Source: Favolaschia claudopus (taxonomy: Eukaryota; Basidiomycota; Agaricomycetes; Agaricales; Mycenaceae). From it: a stretch of DNA of 64,000 nucleotides. Below the pieces are notes generated by a model that did no database searches, was not told where the DNA came from, and worked only from the letters and a program-made list of their open reading frames with translations. The stretch covers positions 1,364,001 to 1,428,000 of the forward strand of contig JAWWNJ010000035.1 of the NCBI GenBank assembly GCA_037176885.1, read 5' to 3'. Position numbers and translations under genes: made by a program. Positions 36,281-49,105 of this stretch are shown in pieces. How positions within the stretch are numbered: the stretch's first letter is position 1; each line of letters begins with the position of its first letter.

Positions 36281-38581
36281 CTACACGAGCCCAGCAGCAG
36301 TTCTCAGCTTGGGATAGTTGGGTGAACCAAGACCCTAAATAAGCGCGAATGATCAGTCATAACGCAGTGAAGCAAAGAAAGCTGGGACGCACAGTGACAG
36401 GGTCCCAACCAGCCTTGGCAGGGAATCCGTTGGTCCCGCAACCGGGGTTGGATCCAGCGGTGATGTCGTTGAAGGCTTGCGGGTTGGCATACAGCCAGGG
36501 GTTCAGGAAACCGAGGACGGGCTTTCCAGCATTGAGAAGCTCGTCGTTGACTGCGAAGAGGTGTTAGAATGAAGTTCGTGGACAGGATGAGATGTACGCA
36601 CGCAAGCCGACGACAGAGGCGAATATGGGGCTAGAGCAAGAGGTTCCGTCTATAACGAAACAGTCAGAACTCAGATTTCGACTGTGAGAGGAACTAGTTG
36701 CTAACCAACAAGTCCCGTTGACCCTGCCGAAACGATCCAGACGTTCTCCCCAGACGCGGAAACATCGGGATACGCACGCCCGCTTGCGTTGTATTTCCCG
36801 CTAGATTCATCCCAGCGTGTCAGTCATGTTGAGATCGGGACAAAGAAACGATCCACCTATCCGTCGAGCCGAGAGCTTGGATGTAGCTGTTGACGGCAGA
36901 AGCTTGCCAGCTCTGTTGAGCAAAATAGTTGGAAAAGCCGCCGGCGGAGAGGGCAGCGCCGGTTTCAGGAGCGGAACCAGTGGTGGCACCGACGAGGGTC
37001 GCGTACGGGCAGGTGGGGAAGGTCGGGGGGAATGGCTTTCCACTGCAGCTGACTCCGGGAGTGGATGCGACGCCACCGTCTATAAGAAACCAGTAAGGCA
37101 TCGTGCAAGTGAGAAGAGAAGGGAGGGAGAAACGCACCACCAGTGGCAAACAGGATGGAGACACCACGCGAGGTTAGCTGCATGTACTGGTCGCACATAG
37201 CACTGGAAGAGGTCTTGAGACGCCAATCGTGTATGAGGAAAGATTGGCCAACTTACAAGGTGAGGGCCTTCGAGAGGGAAGCCTCAGTGTCGAAGCCATA
37301 GCTGGTCGTGAGGACCTGCGGAGGTGCAGCCAGAGCAATCATAGCATTGATAACATCCAAGAAACCCTCGTCGCTTCCGTCCTTGGTCGATTCGCCTACA
37401 GAAACGAACTGAACGGGGACGCCAGTGGCGACTCCGACAGTGTATTGGATATCCAAGTCTATAGTGCTCTGATTAGACATCGACGGGTCGAAATCTTACA
37501 ACTCACTAGCTTCAACACCAGCCTGAGAACGAGTCTGCGAGTTGGTGCCTCCGTCGACGGAGATCAGACCGAAAGCGGTGGACGAAGATATATCGGTGCG
37601 CTGAGCCTTGAGGAACTGAGTCAGATCTGCCTGGTTGGCAAATTGATTGTCTGTGGTTTAAGATGAGTGATTGAAGGTCATAACGATAAACAGCCCACAC
37701 ACCCATGCCGACGACACCGATTTGGTTCGTCTTGTTGGTAGCGGCTTTGGTGGGGAGCTGGTACATGCTTTGCAGGCAGGAGGGAGTAATGGTGCCTGCG
37801 AATGGAATTAGAGGATTCAAGTCGATAGAGCAACTCTAGAGCGAACTTACTGCTGCACCCTGCGGCGGCAGCCGCAGGAGAAGGTTTCAATTGCTCGGTA
37901 GGCACATTGGCGTTTGACTTGGTAAATTGGGGCACATTACGAGGAGCAGTGAAGCTGAGTCTCATTAGCCGCAGAGTCAATCGAAAGTCAAGCCGGCTTA
38001 CGACGTGGTTGGGGTGAAAAGCTTGATGTGAGGTTGGAGCGAAGCTGGAATGGAGTAAGCCAGAGTGCGGACTGATTCCTTCCCGCTATCGGCATGCGTG
38101 AAAACTGAGAAGTCGGCGTTAAGAAGTTCGTTTGCTTTCGAAACGGGAATGTTGATAGAAAGCCAGTCTCCAGCGTCAGAAGCACTGGTGAAGTCGATAT
38201 CATTGTCCGACAACCACTGAGAGACAGCGGCAGTTGTCTCGTCGGAAGGGCGGGCGAAAGCTGCGACCTGGAGACAAAGATAAACTCGTCGCAAGGTGGG
38301 GTATAGAGAGAAGTGACTCGTACCTCGTCCTTTGACAGCCATTGGCCGTACTTTGCGCTCCCAGGAGAGGCCACGTCGTACAGAGCACTCTCCAGCCCGG
38401 GAAGGTTGCTCTGAGCCAAACCGATCTTCAGATTCAGAGTCTGCTCAGCAGGGGCAGCACCGGAGTGCACGAAACCAGCGGGGGGAGCATCCCGGCGCTC
38501 ATGGACCACTAGGCTGTCCGCAAGAGGTTTCGCAGACACCACGGTCAGTGCGATGGCCACGAAGCTAGCGAGACCGAGCAT
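36281..38581 (-). CDS. Secreted sedolisin-family serine-carboxyl peptidase (tripeptidyl peptidase, S53)
   Basis: Acid extracellular peptidase that removes tripeptides from protein N-termini. Signal peptide [20 protein letters not shown], then a pro-domain ([47 protein letters not shown], the last part ending in [11 protein letters not shown]). The mature enzyme begins near [10 protein letters not shown]; the catalytic Glu and Asp are in G-V-E-A-N-L-D-I-Q-Y-T (E-x3-D, joined by splicing near 37450), the acidic oxyanion region is FATDGGVAST, and the nucleophile Ser is in [16 protein letters not shown] near 36640. It ends [16 protein letters not shown], where the last intron precedes the final exon and stop at 36281. 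Around eight or more introns, all compatible. Secreted proteolysis of plant or fungal protein is the likely role. Confidence 0.92.
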
Positions 38582-39133
38582 ATTCGCAAAAGAAGTGAAT
38601 GGAAGAACATTGCAATCCCGGAGAACTTATATATGTTGTCGATCTGGCAAAACCTTGCATTGTTGCAACGGAATCCGAGATGCCATGTGTAGTTGACCTT
38701 CGGCATTGCCTCGTAACATAGTCGTAACATACGTGGTGAGTGGGTTATCTCTTGATGCTGGTCGTTCAGCCATGCGCTGAAGCTTCTTTGATGGACCTCA
38801 TGGGGCTTTGTTGCTAATGTTGGGCGGGAGTCGGCGTTCAATGCCCTCGAGACCACACCGTCCTAGACTGTCATCTTTTGTCTTGCATTATCGCAGCAGA
38901 TGAGAAGCATGCGTAGACACGGCCAGAGAAACCGGGGACGGGAAACCTGCGGTCCTTATCGAGAACGAACGGAACACTAAAAAGAGTTCAATTTTGTCAC
39001 TTCAGTCTTCTACGGCTTTGCCGCAAATTTTCCGAGCGCTAAACATAGATTCGAGGATAGAGACGTTAAATAAGCCTACATCTCGCGTGGCTGCGGGGAT
39101 GAAGCTGCCTAGCGCAGAAAATCGTGGAGGGAC
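38582..39133. other. Sedolisin upstream region
   Basis: Promoter region; no open frame of note. The last 8 bp (39126-39133) are the left target-site duplication of the adjacent MITE. Confidence 0.5.
38626..38635 (-). promoter_or_regulatory. TATA box of the sedolisin gene
   Basis: CATATATAAG on the minus strand, about 45-55 bp before the start codon. Confidence 0.55.
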
Positions 39134-39590
39134 CAAGGGGCCATCTGTCAAGCGCCATCAAAGATGAGGCCTTGCAGTATGCTCGTGTTTATGATGGGCG
39201 TTGATCTCACCAAAACCACTTGCTCTCGCGTTATATGCATGCCGCCTTCAGACATTCGAGTATTTTCATGCTCCCTTAGGTTTCTGAGTACATTTCTAAG
39301 GATATAATGCCGCCTCAGAATTTTTTTCGGCACATTTTTTTTTCGAGGGTGTTATGTAACTCAGACCGACCACACCGCAAAACGTCCTCCGGGACCGGTT
39401 TTTTGCGCGGGTCTCAGCAACCTTATCCTCATGTGGCTCAATATAACTCAATTGAACATTATTCCAGCTCAATGTACTACGCCTAGAAGAAGAAGATACA
39501 GGGAGGATGCAAGGTGAGATCAACGCCCATCATAAACACGAGCACACTGCAAGGCCTCATCTTTGATGGCGCTTGACAGATGGCCCCTTG
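39134..39590. mobile_element. hAT-like MITE with 78-bp terminal inverted repeats and 8-bp duplication
   Basis: A 457-bp element. Its termini 39134-39211 and 39513-39590 are inverted repeats with one mismatch in 78 bp, beginning CAAGGGGCCATCTG. The same eight bases, GGAGGGAC, lie directly outside both ends (39126-39133 and 39591-39598), the duplication length made by hAT transposases, and the CA(A/G)GG terminus fits that superfamily. The 301-bp interior has no coding capacity. The near-identity of the arms suggests recent movement. It lies between the promoter of the sedolisin gene and the 3' end of the scaffold gene. Confidence 0.85.
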
Positions 39591-39846
39591 GGAGGGACGT
39601 CCAAGTTGCGGCCACGAGTTGCAAGAAAGTTGAGTAGAAAGCAAAAATAGCCACATCATCATGATCATGCATGTGATCAGCACCCAATGTGGACGCGTTC
39701 TAAATATAGAATAATACTGCGTCCTGAAAACTCCTGGACTATGTACACGATGGTGTAAAACTAGCAAATTATATACAGTAGAGAAGCTCGAAGTCCATCC
39801 TGGCATGGTGTTGAAATTAGTAGGAGACGTCTGTAAATATGCAACC

Positions 39847-42800
39847 CTATGAAGAAGGAATCTTGCGTGCTCCTCGCTTTTCCGCTTCATGGCACTTTTT
39901 GCTTACTGCTTCGATATCATTCATCCATACTATACACGAAACATGAGCGCTGAACTTGGCGGAGGGTAGAATTACATACTCTGGCAATCACGGACGCTGT
40001 TGGCACGGAGAGCGATGGCTTCACCACCACGAGGATATGGCAGCGAGATCTGAAACGTCGTATCGTCTGCAATGGCGTTCACAAGTCAGACCACTTGTCA
40101 GCAGGGTGCAAACACCCACCTCTTCCCCCGGGAACATCCTTTACCTGGGCTTCACCCAGAGGTATAGGCTGGTCGCTGGTCAGACGACGATCTGGAATCA
40201 TAGGCAATGATATGGGACTGACCATGCGGTACAACGTTTTCATACTTGTATCCGTCAGCACCAAGATATCGCTGCACAAGAACCCATGGAGCTTCCGCCC
40301 GCTTTTAGCTTTGAACAGTATCCCTTCACGGATCAACCGCCGCGAGCCCATATAACGAGTAGGAGCAGTGAGATCGAGTCGTCTGGTATACCATGTAGCA
40401 TCAGGCATCTGAAGATGAAAACGGACAGAGCTCACCCTTGTCCAACCCAGAGGTTTTCTGATATCCTTTTCAGGGTTTCGCGACCCTCTTGTTCTCGGAT
40501 TGACTCATTGATGTGGTCCAGAATTCTCTCCGAAATTGCTATGGATTTTTGGACCGCCTTGTGCTCGTCTCCGGGTTCCGTGTAGTTCAAGATCTGTTCA
40601 TCCCTGAGGCCAATTTATAAGCACGACGATGAAGCAATCATACCTGTTTGATCAGCAGAGGGTATCTTGTTACGCGTTGCACTAGTACGCACAGCACGAT
40701 CAGCGAGTGTCTCGCAAGGAGGAAAAGGTCTTACTTGGAGCAAGTAAATAACTCGACAAATCCAAATTCCGAACGTCAGGGGTGTCTTTGAGGCGCTAAA
40801 GCGCGAAGGACGTCAAAAACTTCATGAGCAACAAACAAACAGCATACTTGTAGATGACTCGACAACTCAGGATTCGAGTCCCTCAAAGATTTCAAAACCT
40901 TGATGGCTGTCGCTTGATTGACGCAGTACTCCTAGAATGAAAGCCTTAAAATTTCGCTTGAGAAGCTGATCAGTGGTACAGACCATGTAGACCGCCATAT
41001 TAGACATATGGCTCTGCAGGATATCTCCGATTCTATCGATATACAACCGACATTCTTTCTGACGCTCTTCCAAGGAGCTCATGAAAGTCTGTAACCATGA
41101 CGAGAGGTCGAGGCTTCACACATGCACGAAACGCACCGTATTCGTCAAAAGAATATCCTCGATATTGGCAAACACGACAGTAATAGCCTTCCGGTCGAGA
41201 AGGGGCATCATGCTTGAATAGAATGTCTACAACATTATCAGTCACGCTCCGCTTTTAATACTTCTCTGGTATGTCTCACCTCGACTATAAGCTGCAGGTC
41301 CCGCACATACGTGATCTCGGTAGCGATCAGCTCGAATATGGCCTGAAAGCGATGTTGGATGGCGGATGAGAGTCAACCTACGAGCTCTTCTCACCTCCTG
41401 CCGCCGACGCTCCTGGGGAGGTATGCCTTCCAACGCAGATTTGTCTACCAAACTTGCCCAAGACTACAATCCAGCCGATTAGCAAGTCGATCTTAAAGTA
41501 GAGTCCAGAGAACATACGGTGCCAAACGCCGGACTATTCGACCGTGATCCCCCGGTGCTATCCGGTCGCGGTATCGCAATAGGACCAGAGATAATCGGGC
41601 GTACCCGTTCCGTTTCATTGGGCGTCTTACTCCGGCCCAGAAAGTTGAGAAAACTGGAACCCCTACCCTCTGAGCTCATGCTCGGTGCCATGTGCGTAGG
41701 ACTCGTAGGCGACGCAGGCGGAGGATTGGTCTCTATAGATGCTACTGAAAGTCGATTCTGGTGGTGTCCGCGGAAGGCTTCATATCGAGCGAAAGCGTCG
41801 TCTAGCCTTGTCGCGGCGTCCAGTTCGGGGAGAGGCGGAAGCTCTTTGGCCGAGGCAGAAGAGGAAGTGGACAGTACGGAAGATCGGTCTGGTGCTGCGG
41901 GCGGCGGTCGTCGGGTCGACCTTCGTCTTGCTGGCCGAGGCGGCGGCTGCACGTCTTTCTTAACAATCAAGCCAGCGGCCTCAAGCACCAACTGGCGTTC
42001 GTGTTCTCGAGCCGCAACGTCTGCTTCGGACTCTGCGTCACTTCCATCGAACGAAAGATAGTCAGAATCCGAGTCGGAGTCCGATTCGGAGCCGGGATCG
42101 ATTTCCAAGCCGTCTTCGATGCGAGGTTGAGGTGAGGTGATTGGTTCGCTCGCTGTTGGAGGAGCTTCGATGACGGTGGGACTTACTGGCTGCGTTTGGA
42201 CAGCATCATTAGCTGTAGTGTAGTGCGCGTGATTGTGAGATAAGTCCATTCAAATGTTTGAGAGGGTACATGTAAAGGAAACAGAAAAGAATATTTAGCC
42301 TGCGTACCAAGGAGAAGAGTAAATAAAGGGGACTCAAGGGGATTAGGTGAATTCACTAACCCTCAGCGACCTCCAGGTAGCCGGCGGGTACAATGAATAC
42401 CGCGCCATCCTTTTCCGCCTTCCACCATTCCTCCTCACTTGTATCCACGATAGAGAGGACTTCGTCTGTCGAAAACGACAACTCGTCGGCATTGCTGGCG
42501 GTATAATCGTATATAGCTTTGGCGCGCACTGACAAGTTACCATCTCAGCACATGAAAGAAGAAAGCAATCAAGGAGGAAGCTTCGCACTCGTTGTGATCT
42601 CCTGCACGTAAGCCTTCGGGAACATCCCTTTAGCCCCGCCGAGCACGGTCCTGCCATACCACCAATCTCCACCAGTCTTGGACGGATTGACCATAAGAAT
42701 GACATTCTCCGCAAAAGCTAAGAGAAAGCGAGCACATTTTTTAAACTCGGCACACGGTGACAGTGAAAACAAAACTCACATATATCCTCCGCCCCTTCCC

Positions 42801-45800
42801 CGTCGTACGCATAGAGCGACCTAACTCGCAGTTCTGCATACATCAAAATAAGCGCATGGTCATCCAAATTCAAAACGAAAGCAAACCTGTGGATTTATCG
42901 ATATCCGCCATCAGATCCGAGACGGGCTCGGGCTCGTTCACGCTGATATCAGGAACCGGCGCAGGCGGCTGAGGCGCAAACGGCTCGTCATATTCGTGCT
43001 CCTCTTTCATAGGCGGCAACCTATCAACGACGGGCGAGGGAACACTATCACTGGCGAGCCCGTTATACCAATCTACCGACTGCCTATTACTGTTCGCAGC
43101 AGCACTCATTGCCGGCGGCTGCGGTGCAGCGGGGGGAGGTGCAGGGGGAGAAGGGGCACGAGCAACGGCGTTTATGTGTGCAGGTGGCGCGGTGTCGCCG
43201 AGAACCTGTCCTGCTCCTGGGGGTCCGCTCTTGTCGACTGTGACGGTCTTCTTGAGCTTCATGCCGCCTTGAATAGACCTAAGCAACGCGTTGTGATCGC
43301 CCGCGGGCGCGGCAGGCGGAGCGGGAGCAGAAGAGGTGAATGGTGCTGGTGGCGCCATGGGAGGCGCAGGAGGCGGAGGAGGACCGGGCGGGGGAGGGGG
43401 CGGTGGCGGGGCACCCATACCAGCCGACGCAGGTGTCGCGGGTGTCCCACTGCGCGAATTGGCCGCAGCAGATGTCGGGCGAGCCGGCGCCGAAGGCAGA
43501 ATGCTGCCGAACAGCTCCTTCGCCAAGTTCTTGCGCATATCCCTGGTCGGCTCTTCGTCACTGCTGTCATCGTCGTCATCTTTCTCCTTGACCTCCTCCC
43601 AGTCGTCCGTGTCATCAGTTGGTACAACGTGATAAGGTGTCTTGACTGGTGCAGGGAAGGGATTGTTGCGACCAGGCGCGGTTACAGGGGGCGATGTAGT
43701 AGTCGGCGTGCTAGTGGTGGATGTCGCTGACGCCCAAGGATTGGTCGGCGTCGTAGCCACAGGCGGAGTACCCCCGCTCTCCTTCATCAGCCGACTGAAT
43801 GGGTTGGTACTGCTCTTGGCCTCTGGCGGCGTCGTCACCGGCGTAGCCTGTGCAGGTGGAGGCGGAGTTGGCGCAGCAACCATTACCGGCGACGGAGACC
43901 TCGTCGACAGACTCATCACGCTGCTCGTCGTGCTAGCAGTCGGTCTTATCGCAGGTTCCGGAGCCGCAGTCCTCGCACGAATCCTCGCCTGAATCCTTTC
44001 CTCCTCCGCCTTGGCCGCTTCCTCTTCGTCCTTCTCAAGTTGACGAATACGTGCCTCCCGTGCACGGCGCTCCTGCTCCGCTTTGGCTGCCCGTTCCGCC
44101 TCCTCTTCTTCGAGCTCGAGCTGCCGAAGACGAGCGGCACGAGCCTCTCGCTGCTTCAATATAGCCTCTTCGCGTTTGCGGAACGCCTCTTCCTCGGGAT
44201 CTTCCAGCGAAGCAGGAGCGGGAGGCGGCGCAACAGAAGGTGTACTGACCTTGGGCGGCGCAGGCGCAGGAGGGGCAGGCTTTCCGCGTGGCTTGGGCGG
44301 CGGAGGTGCCGCCTTGGGCTTCGGCGGCGGCGGTGCAGCCTTCGCAGTAGGCGTTGGCCGAGGCGGCGGCGCCGTAGCAGTTGGTGTCGGAGCGGGACTA
44401 GAATCCGGAACGCTCTTCCCCTCCTTCAGTGCCTTCTCATTCGCAAGCCGATCCCTCCTCGCCGCCTCGCGTTGCTCCGCCTGCTCGCTGGCAATCCTTG
44501 CCTTCTCCTCCGCCTCCTTCTTCTCCGCTGCAAGTCTCTCCTCGATACTGCTATCCAGTCCACCGCCTCCCGAGGATCCAGGAGCAGGCGACGGTGATAC
44601 ACCTAGGGCAGCCATCCGCGCATCCACACGGCGCTTCGCCTCCGCGCGTGCAAACTCCTTGCGCTCCTCAGCCGTCATGTTCCTCGTAGCAGGCGACGGC
44701 GATGGCGTGGGCATCGGTCGACTCTGCGTCGCCGGAGGGGCTAGAGCCGGAGCCGGAGCTGATGGCTCGGGCGGCGCAGTGCTGCGAGGACGATCATAAT
44801 CCCGACGATCACCGTCTCGTCGGTCGTAGTCACGCTCCCGCGAAGGAGAGCGGCGCCTATAGCTGCCATTCTCGAACTCCCTGTCGTCCCGTCTGTACGA
44901 TCCACGCGAGTATGGCCTCTCCCGGTCGCGGTCGCTCTCATACCTCCTTCTATCATCATACCTATCGTCGTCCCTATCGCCAAACCTTCCGAATCTGTCG
45001 TTCCTCCGATCCCTGTCCCTGATCATGTCGCGCTTTTCTCTGTCCTTGCGGTCCTCGGCGGCTTTCATCTTGCGCTCAACCTCGGGCACGCGCACATGCA
45101 TCAACTCAAGCAGCTCGCGCTCGAGCTTGCGTCGCTCGTCGTCCTTGGCGACCGAGCGAGGTGGACGGCTGGCATAGTCCAGATCTTCCTGAATACGCTT
45201 GACGCGGTACCTCAGATCCTCCATCTCCCGCTCCAGCGCCTCGTCTTCTGCTGTGCGCGAACGATCAGCGTCTGCCGCGCGGTCGAGCATCGCAGCGGTG
45301 TTGGCTAATTGACGCTTCATGTCGCTGAGGTCGGCTGACGGACTGTCCATATCCGCAGTGGCGCGCACGGCATCACGATCGACGTGCCTCGAGCGCGGCT
45401 GGTATGCGGACCCCGAATCATTGTGGCGATAGATCGTGGCATCGCGGCTTGAATCACCGTCGTTGTTGTTCTGCGTGAAGGAACGTACAGGCCGGTATGA
45501 CGTTGGCCCTTCGCTGTTAGGCGTGCGGGATCGAGTTTCGTGCTTAAGGAGGTCACGGACCAAATCGACAGACTCGCCGAGCTGCTTAGAGGACGGGGGC
45601 TCAAGCTCTGGCGGCAGCTTATCAGGGATCTCGTTTCCGTTGAGCTCTGTATAATGAATCGGTGATCAATATGTAATTTGAAGTAGGAAACATACTGCGA
45701 TAGATCAGTCCCATTGCGACGTGGAACTCGGCAAGATTGAGCTTCCCCCGGTCATCGACGTCGGCCAGCGTCCAGATACGCGCGAGATCATCTTGTGACA

Positions 45801-46569
45801 GCTCACTCTGCCTGAAGACTTCGAGGGCAGTCTTGCCGCTGATGAAACCGGTGTTCTGAGGATCCCAAGCTCGGAAGATGGAATCGTAGCTCTTCTTCTC
45901 TGCCTTTCCTAGTGCCCATGAGATGCGCGGCTTCTGCGTCTGCACTTGCTGCAAAGACTGTTGAAGTGACATGCCGTTGTTCTGCGGTGCCTGGAACTGC
46001 GGAGCACCGCCTGCACCGTAGGGGGACGACATGTTGAGCGGCATGAACGAATTGGACATCATCGCCAGCCTGGGGTCGACGAAGCCGGTCGGTTGAGCGA
46101 CAAGGGGTCGCTGACCACCGGGAAAGCCGGTGGGCTGGGGCACGAGGCCGGGTCCAGGAGAGGTGTTGAGAAAGCTGCGATTTGGCTGCTGCGCTGACAG
46201 AAAGTTGCTCCCTTGACCTTGAAACTGCGCAGGAAGAGCTGGAACTGGCGGCGGGGGAGGCGCTGCCCGCTGCTGGAAATTTCCACCAATGTACCCCGTT
46301 GGCTGGGACTGCAGAAAGCCGCCACCGCCATATCCCGTTTGCTGAGGTTGCTGCAGCCCTTGTGGGGGAATATAACCCGTCCTCTGGGCCACAAGAGGCG
46401 CACCCATCTGTTGCTGAGGATTTTGCTGGAGAAATTGCGGGTTCTGCTGCTGAAATTGGGGGTTTTGCTGCTGCTGCTGAAACTGGGGATTCTGCTGGAA
46501 TTGAGGGTTACCTCCAGGATACCCCGTCTGCATGGGATACTGGTACCCTGGCTGCTGCCATTGGGACAT
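39847..46569 (-). CDS. Intersectin-like endocytic scaffold: EH, coiled coil, WH2, two SH3, RhoGEF, PH (Cin1/Pan1)
   Basis: A protein of about 1,950 residues that should couple clathrin-mediated endocytosis to actin assembly and Cdc42/Rho activation. Exons: 46569-45696, 45646-42887, 42833-42780, 42717-42589, 42528-42361, 42212-41518, 41463-41395, 41342-41280, then several short ones to 39847. Order: Gln/Pro-rich repeats with Q-P-T-G-F/Y motifs (1-200); EH domain (about 205-291, with ADVDDRGKLNLAEF); coiled coil; Arg/Asp-rich tract (RDRDRRNDRFGRFGDRDDD); second coiled coil; poly-Pro; WH2 (LLRSIQGGMKLKKT); SH3-1 (LRVRSLYAYDGEGAEDISF to KGMFPKAYV, 1212-1272); SH3-2 (RAKAIYDYTASNADELSF to GYLEV, 1273-1328); Ser/Asp linker; DH from about 1582; PH ending WMNDIEAVSKKCHEAEKRG. 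Every junction from the EH exon to the DH exons closes in frame, so this is one gene. Start chosen at CACCATGTCCCAATGG; an in-frame ATG lies 51 nt upstream. Confidence 0.92.
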
Positions 46570-47416
46570 GGTGGCGGTAAAAGGACAAGTGAGGTTTGCT
46601 GATGTAATCGGCGGGATCATGATGCTGCGCTAAGCGGCGATGACGCTCAACGCTCAGGCGGGTGGACATCGCTGAAGATATTATACATTCGTCCCGTTCC
46701 GTGTTACATGTGTGCCTATGTAGTAGTACGAAATTCTGGTCAAAGAAAGTACGCTGAGGGGATGGTCAGGTTATGACTCCTGGTCACGGATGCCGCCCAT
46801 GCTTTACAATGCGCGACGATTCAAAGGTAAGCAGGAACATTCGGACACGTACTGTACAAAACCGTGACCACATACAGTAGATTGAATTTTTTGCGGTTGT
46901 AGCATCTTGATTTGAGATTTCCATTGAGATACGGATCGCTTGTTGCTGCTGTTTCCATGGACGGCTCTTGTCTTGAGGAGCGTTAAAGGTATGGGACCGA
47001 AAGGCTGCTGCACAACGACATAGTCGCGTGCCCCTGCCCGCTATGAAGTTGAGGCCTTGGGACTTGAGACCCGGCCAGCCAATGAAGTTCCCTCGCGAGG
47101 ACGTGTACGGATCGGGGCTTCGGACCTCGCCGATTCAAGCGTTTCGGCAGTGCAAGCACCGGTCCGCCATCATCATCGACAACGACACCCTTGCGTAGAT
47201 GATTTTGGCTTGCCGAGGTATCTGCAGTGGAGAGTGAAAGAGCGAACAGTGAGAGCATGATGACAGTAGAAGAGAAGGCAATACATTGTCCATCTCCGTC
47301 TATGAGGGGCGTTGCGCAGAAATCGCTGGACCTTCCTGTTGCATTTTCGAAGCTTGCTTACCAGTCGGATGAGCCAAATCCATCCCAAAGAATCCAGAAT
47401 ATTTCGCAGACTTGAC
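46570..47416. other. Intergenic; scaffold promoter and uncertain small frames
   Basis: A minus-strand frame at 46983-47258 starts with a hydrophobic MLSLFALSLSTADTSA and would encode 91 residues, but the same stretch contains a possible acceptor (CTCCACTGCAG) and no homology is seen. Left uncalled. Confidence 0.4.
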
Positions 47417-47770
47417 TCAGAAGATAGGCCGGCGGTACCCCCAAAAGAGCATCAACGGCAAGAAAACTGAGAATATTGAACGATTCATTGCCATAGTCGA
47501 GGTATTACTTGGAGCCGGTGGAGGATTGGGTACATGACACAGTATTGGCGCGGTCGGTAGTATGGTTCGACAGGTCGAGCAAAGTCTGTACTGCGGCCCG
47601 GGTTCAGGTGTGTTCTGGGAGATATCATATATGCTGGAAGACAACGCGAGCCTACGCTTTTGGCGGGCGGCAACGGCAGCAATTTCAGGATGTAGCGCAA
47701 AAGATATTGGGGTTTTGTAGAGCTCAGTACGGTGGCGAACATTAGTCTCATAGAGACAGACATAGGATAC
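47417..47770 (-). CDS. Candidate small protein with Cys cluster and C-terminal hydrophobic segment; 5' end unresolved
   Basis: A stop-free frame reads TELYKTPISFALHPEIAAV, then SIYDISQNTPEPGPQYR, a cysteine group L-C-S-T-C-R followed 11 residues later by C-H-V, a Pro-rich linker and a hydrophobic end SIFSVFLPLMLFWGY before the stop at 47417. The composition is more protein-like than the other two frames. No ATG opens it directly; a possible upstream exon at about 47940 would need a 150-nt intron. No family recognised. A chance frame remains possible. Confidence 0.28.
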   Translation of the reverse strand, partial: VSYVCLYETNVRHRTELYKTPISFALHPEIAAVAARQKRRLALSSSIYDISQNTPEPGPQYRLCSTCRTILPTAPILCHVPNPPPAPSNTSTMAMNRSIFSVFLPLMLFWGYRRPIF

Positions 47771-47849
47771 ATGGTCGTGGTGGAGAAAGGTGAGCGAGTG
47801 TGACGGTGTGACTATTAGTCGCCCCAGTCTTCAACTAGTCTTCAGTGCT

Positions 47850-48884
47850 TGTCGCTTACTCAACGCTTACTTGCCTTACTTGCCCAATTGCCACTTGCTC
47901 GACTTCTCCAGGACTGGACCAATGGTTTGAAATATGAATCATTCCGCGCTACTGTCTCCCTATTTGAAACCCGTCGTCGCTTCGTTGTGGTCGGCGAATT
48001 CGAAAGACAATTCAGAACGAAAGACTCCTCCGCAAGTTGCAACAAAGCACAAACGCTTTCCCCTCAGCCCTCATGCCACGGCCAGTGGCCGCTGCCTGGC
48101 AGAACTCGAAGACTCAAGCTTTCAAGGGAGTCATGCTTCAGGCTACAGCTACATGTCTATTTCTGAGAATTCAAGCGCTCATCTACTGAAGACGAGGATT
48201 TCTCCGCAGCACACACAGCCCAGCCTTGTATACAACGATCTTACAGAATCTTAAGCGTCCTGGCTGCTTAGCAGAACTCGAAGAAACGGGACCTGATTCA
48301 AATCGCACCTATTCCTGTATCTGAGCGCCAAAACCCTCCTAATGACGAAATAGCAGCCGGCGCCGACCACATTGGCTACAAACGTAGGATAAGTGTCAGG
48401 ATAATATTGACCGACTATGTCCCCTTAGTGCCGCACGATCTGACGCCACTTTGCCCGCTTTCTGCTGCATGTAGGGTTGCGTTCGCCACCCTCGCCGATC
48501 GCATAGTTAGCGCCCAATGCCTCCTTTGTTTGCCGTGGCGTTGAATCATAAACCAATGCGTCACTTGGGGTCGACACCTGCACTAGCTCCATGCCGCCCC
48601 AAGCACTGGATGGCAGCCAGAGACGTAACCACTCAGCCATGGATGTTTCAATATGATGCCCGAAACAATTTGCTGAAGCCGCTGAGGACGAGTTCCAGGT
48701 CCAGATGTATGTCTTTCGACTACAATATCAGGTGCTGTTGCCGGCCTAGAATGGGACCGACCTCACCAGGATATTTGTGCTGTTCAAGGATGACTCGACC
48801 GGCCTACGCAGCTCAGACCTTGTACCAAAGTTAGGCATGACTCAGGCCTATCTAAGCGCCATCGCCATGCCTATGGCTTCTCTG
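47850..48884. other. Intergenic, no supported gene
   Basis: Contains an uninterrupted 106-codon ATG frame on the plus strand (47934-48254, starting MNHSALLSPYLKPVVASLW) with Ser/His-rich composition and no domain; it could be a small gene but nothing supports it further. Confidence 0.4.
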
Positions 48885-49105
48885 GGTCGGGCTTGAAAGA
48901 GACTCTCAGCTCCCTACAGCACACTGTCTCAGGGCGTAGAGCCAAGGGTTCGGACTGGTATCCATGTCGTACAAGCTTTTCAGCGTGATGATCAGAAATA
49001 CTTCCCCAGGTTATGAGAATCCTACAGCGCAAAATGAATCTGCGGTTCCCACTCCGATTCATCTTCAGCATAGCATGTTACTGAACGCATACACAGAGGC
49101 ATAAG

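Noticed and set aside
43340..44800. Long open frames on the plus strand opposite the scaffold gene
   Set aside because: They are antisense shadows of a GC-rich, Pro/Ala/Glu-rich coding exon; Gly/Arg-repeat translations are what such shadows give.
46983..47258. Minus-strand frame with a signal-like start MLSLFALSLS
   Set aside because: The hydrophobic stretch is very short and ends in a likely splice acceptor; the rest has no protein-like pattern.
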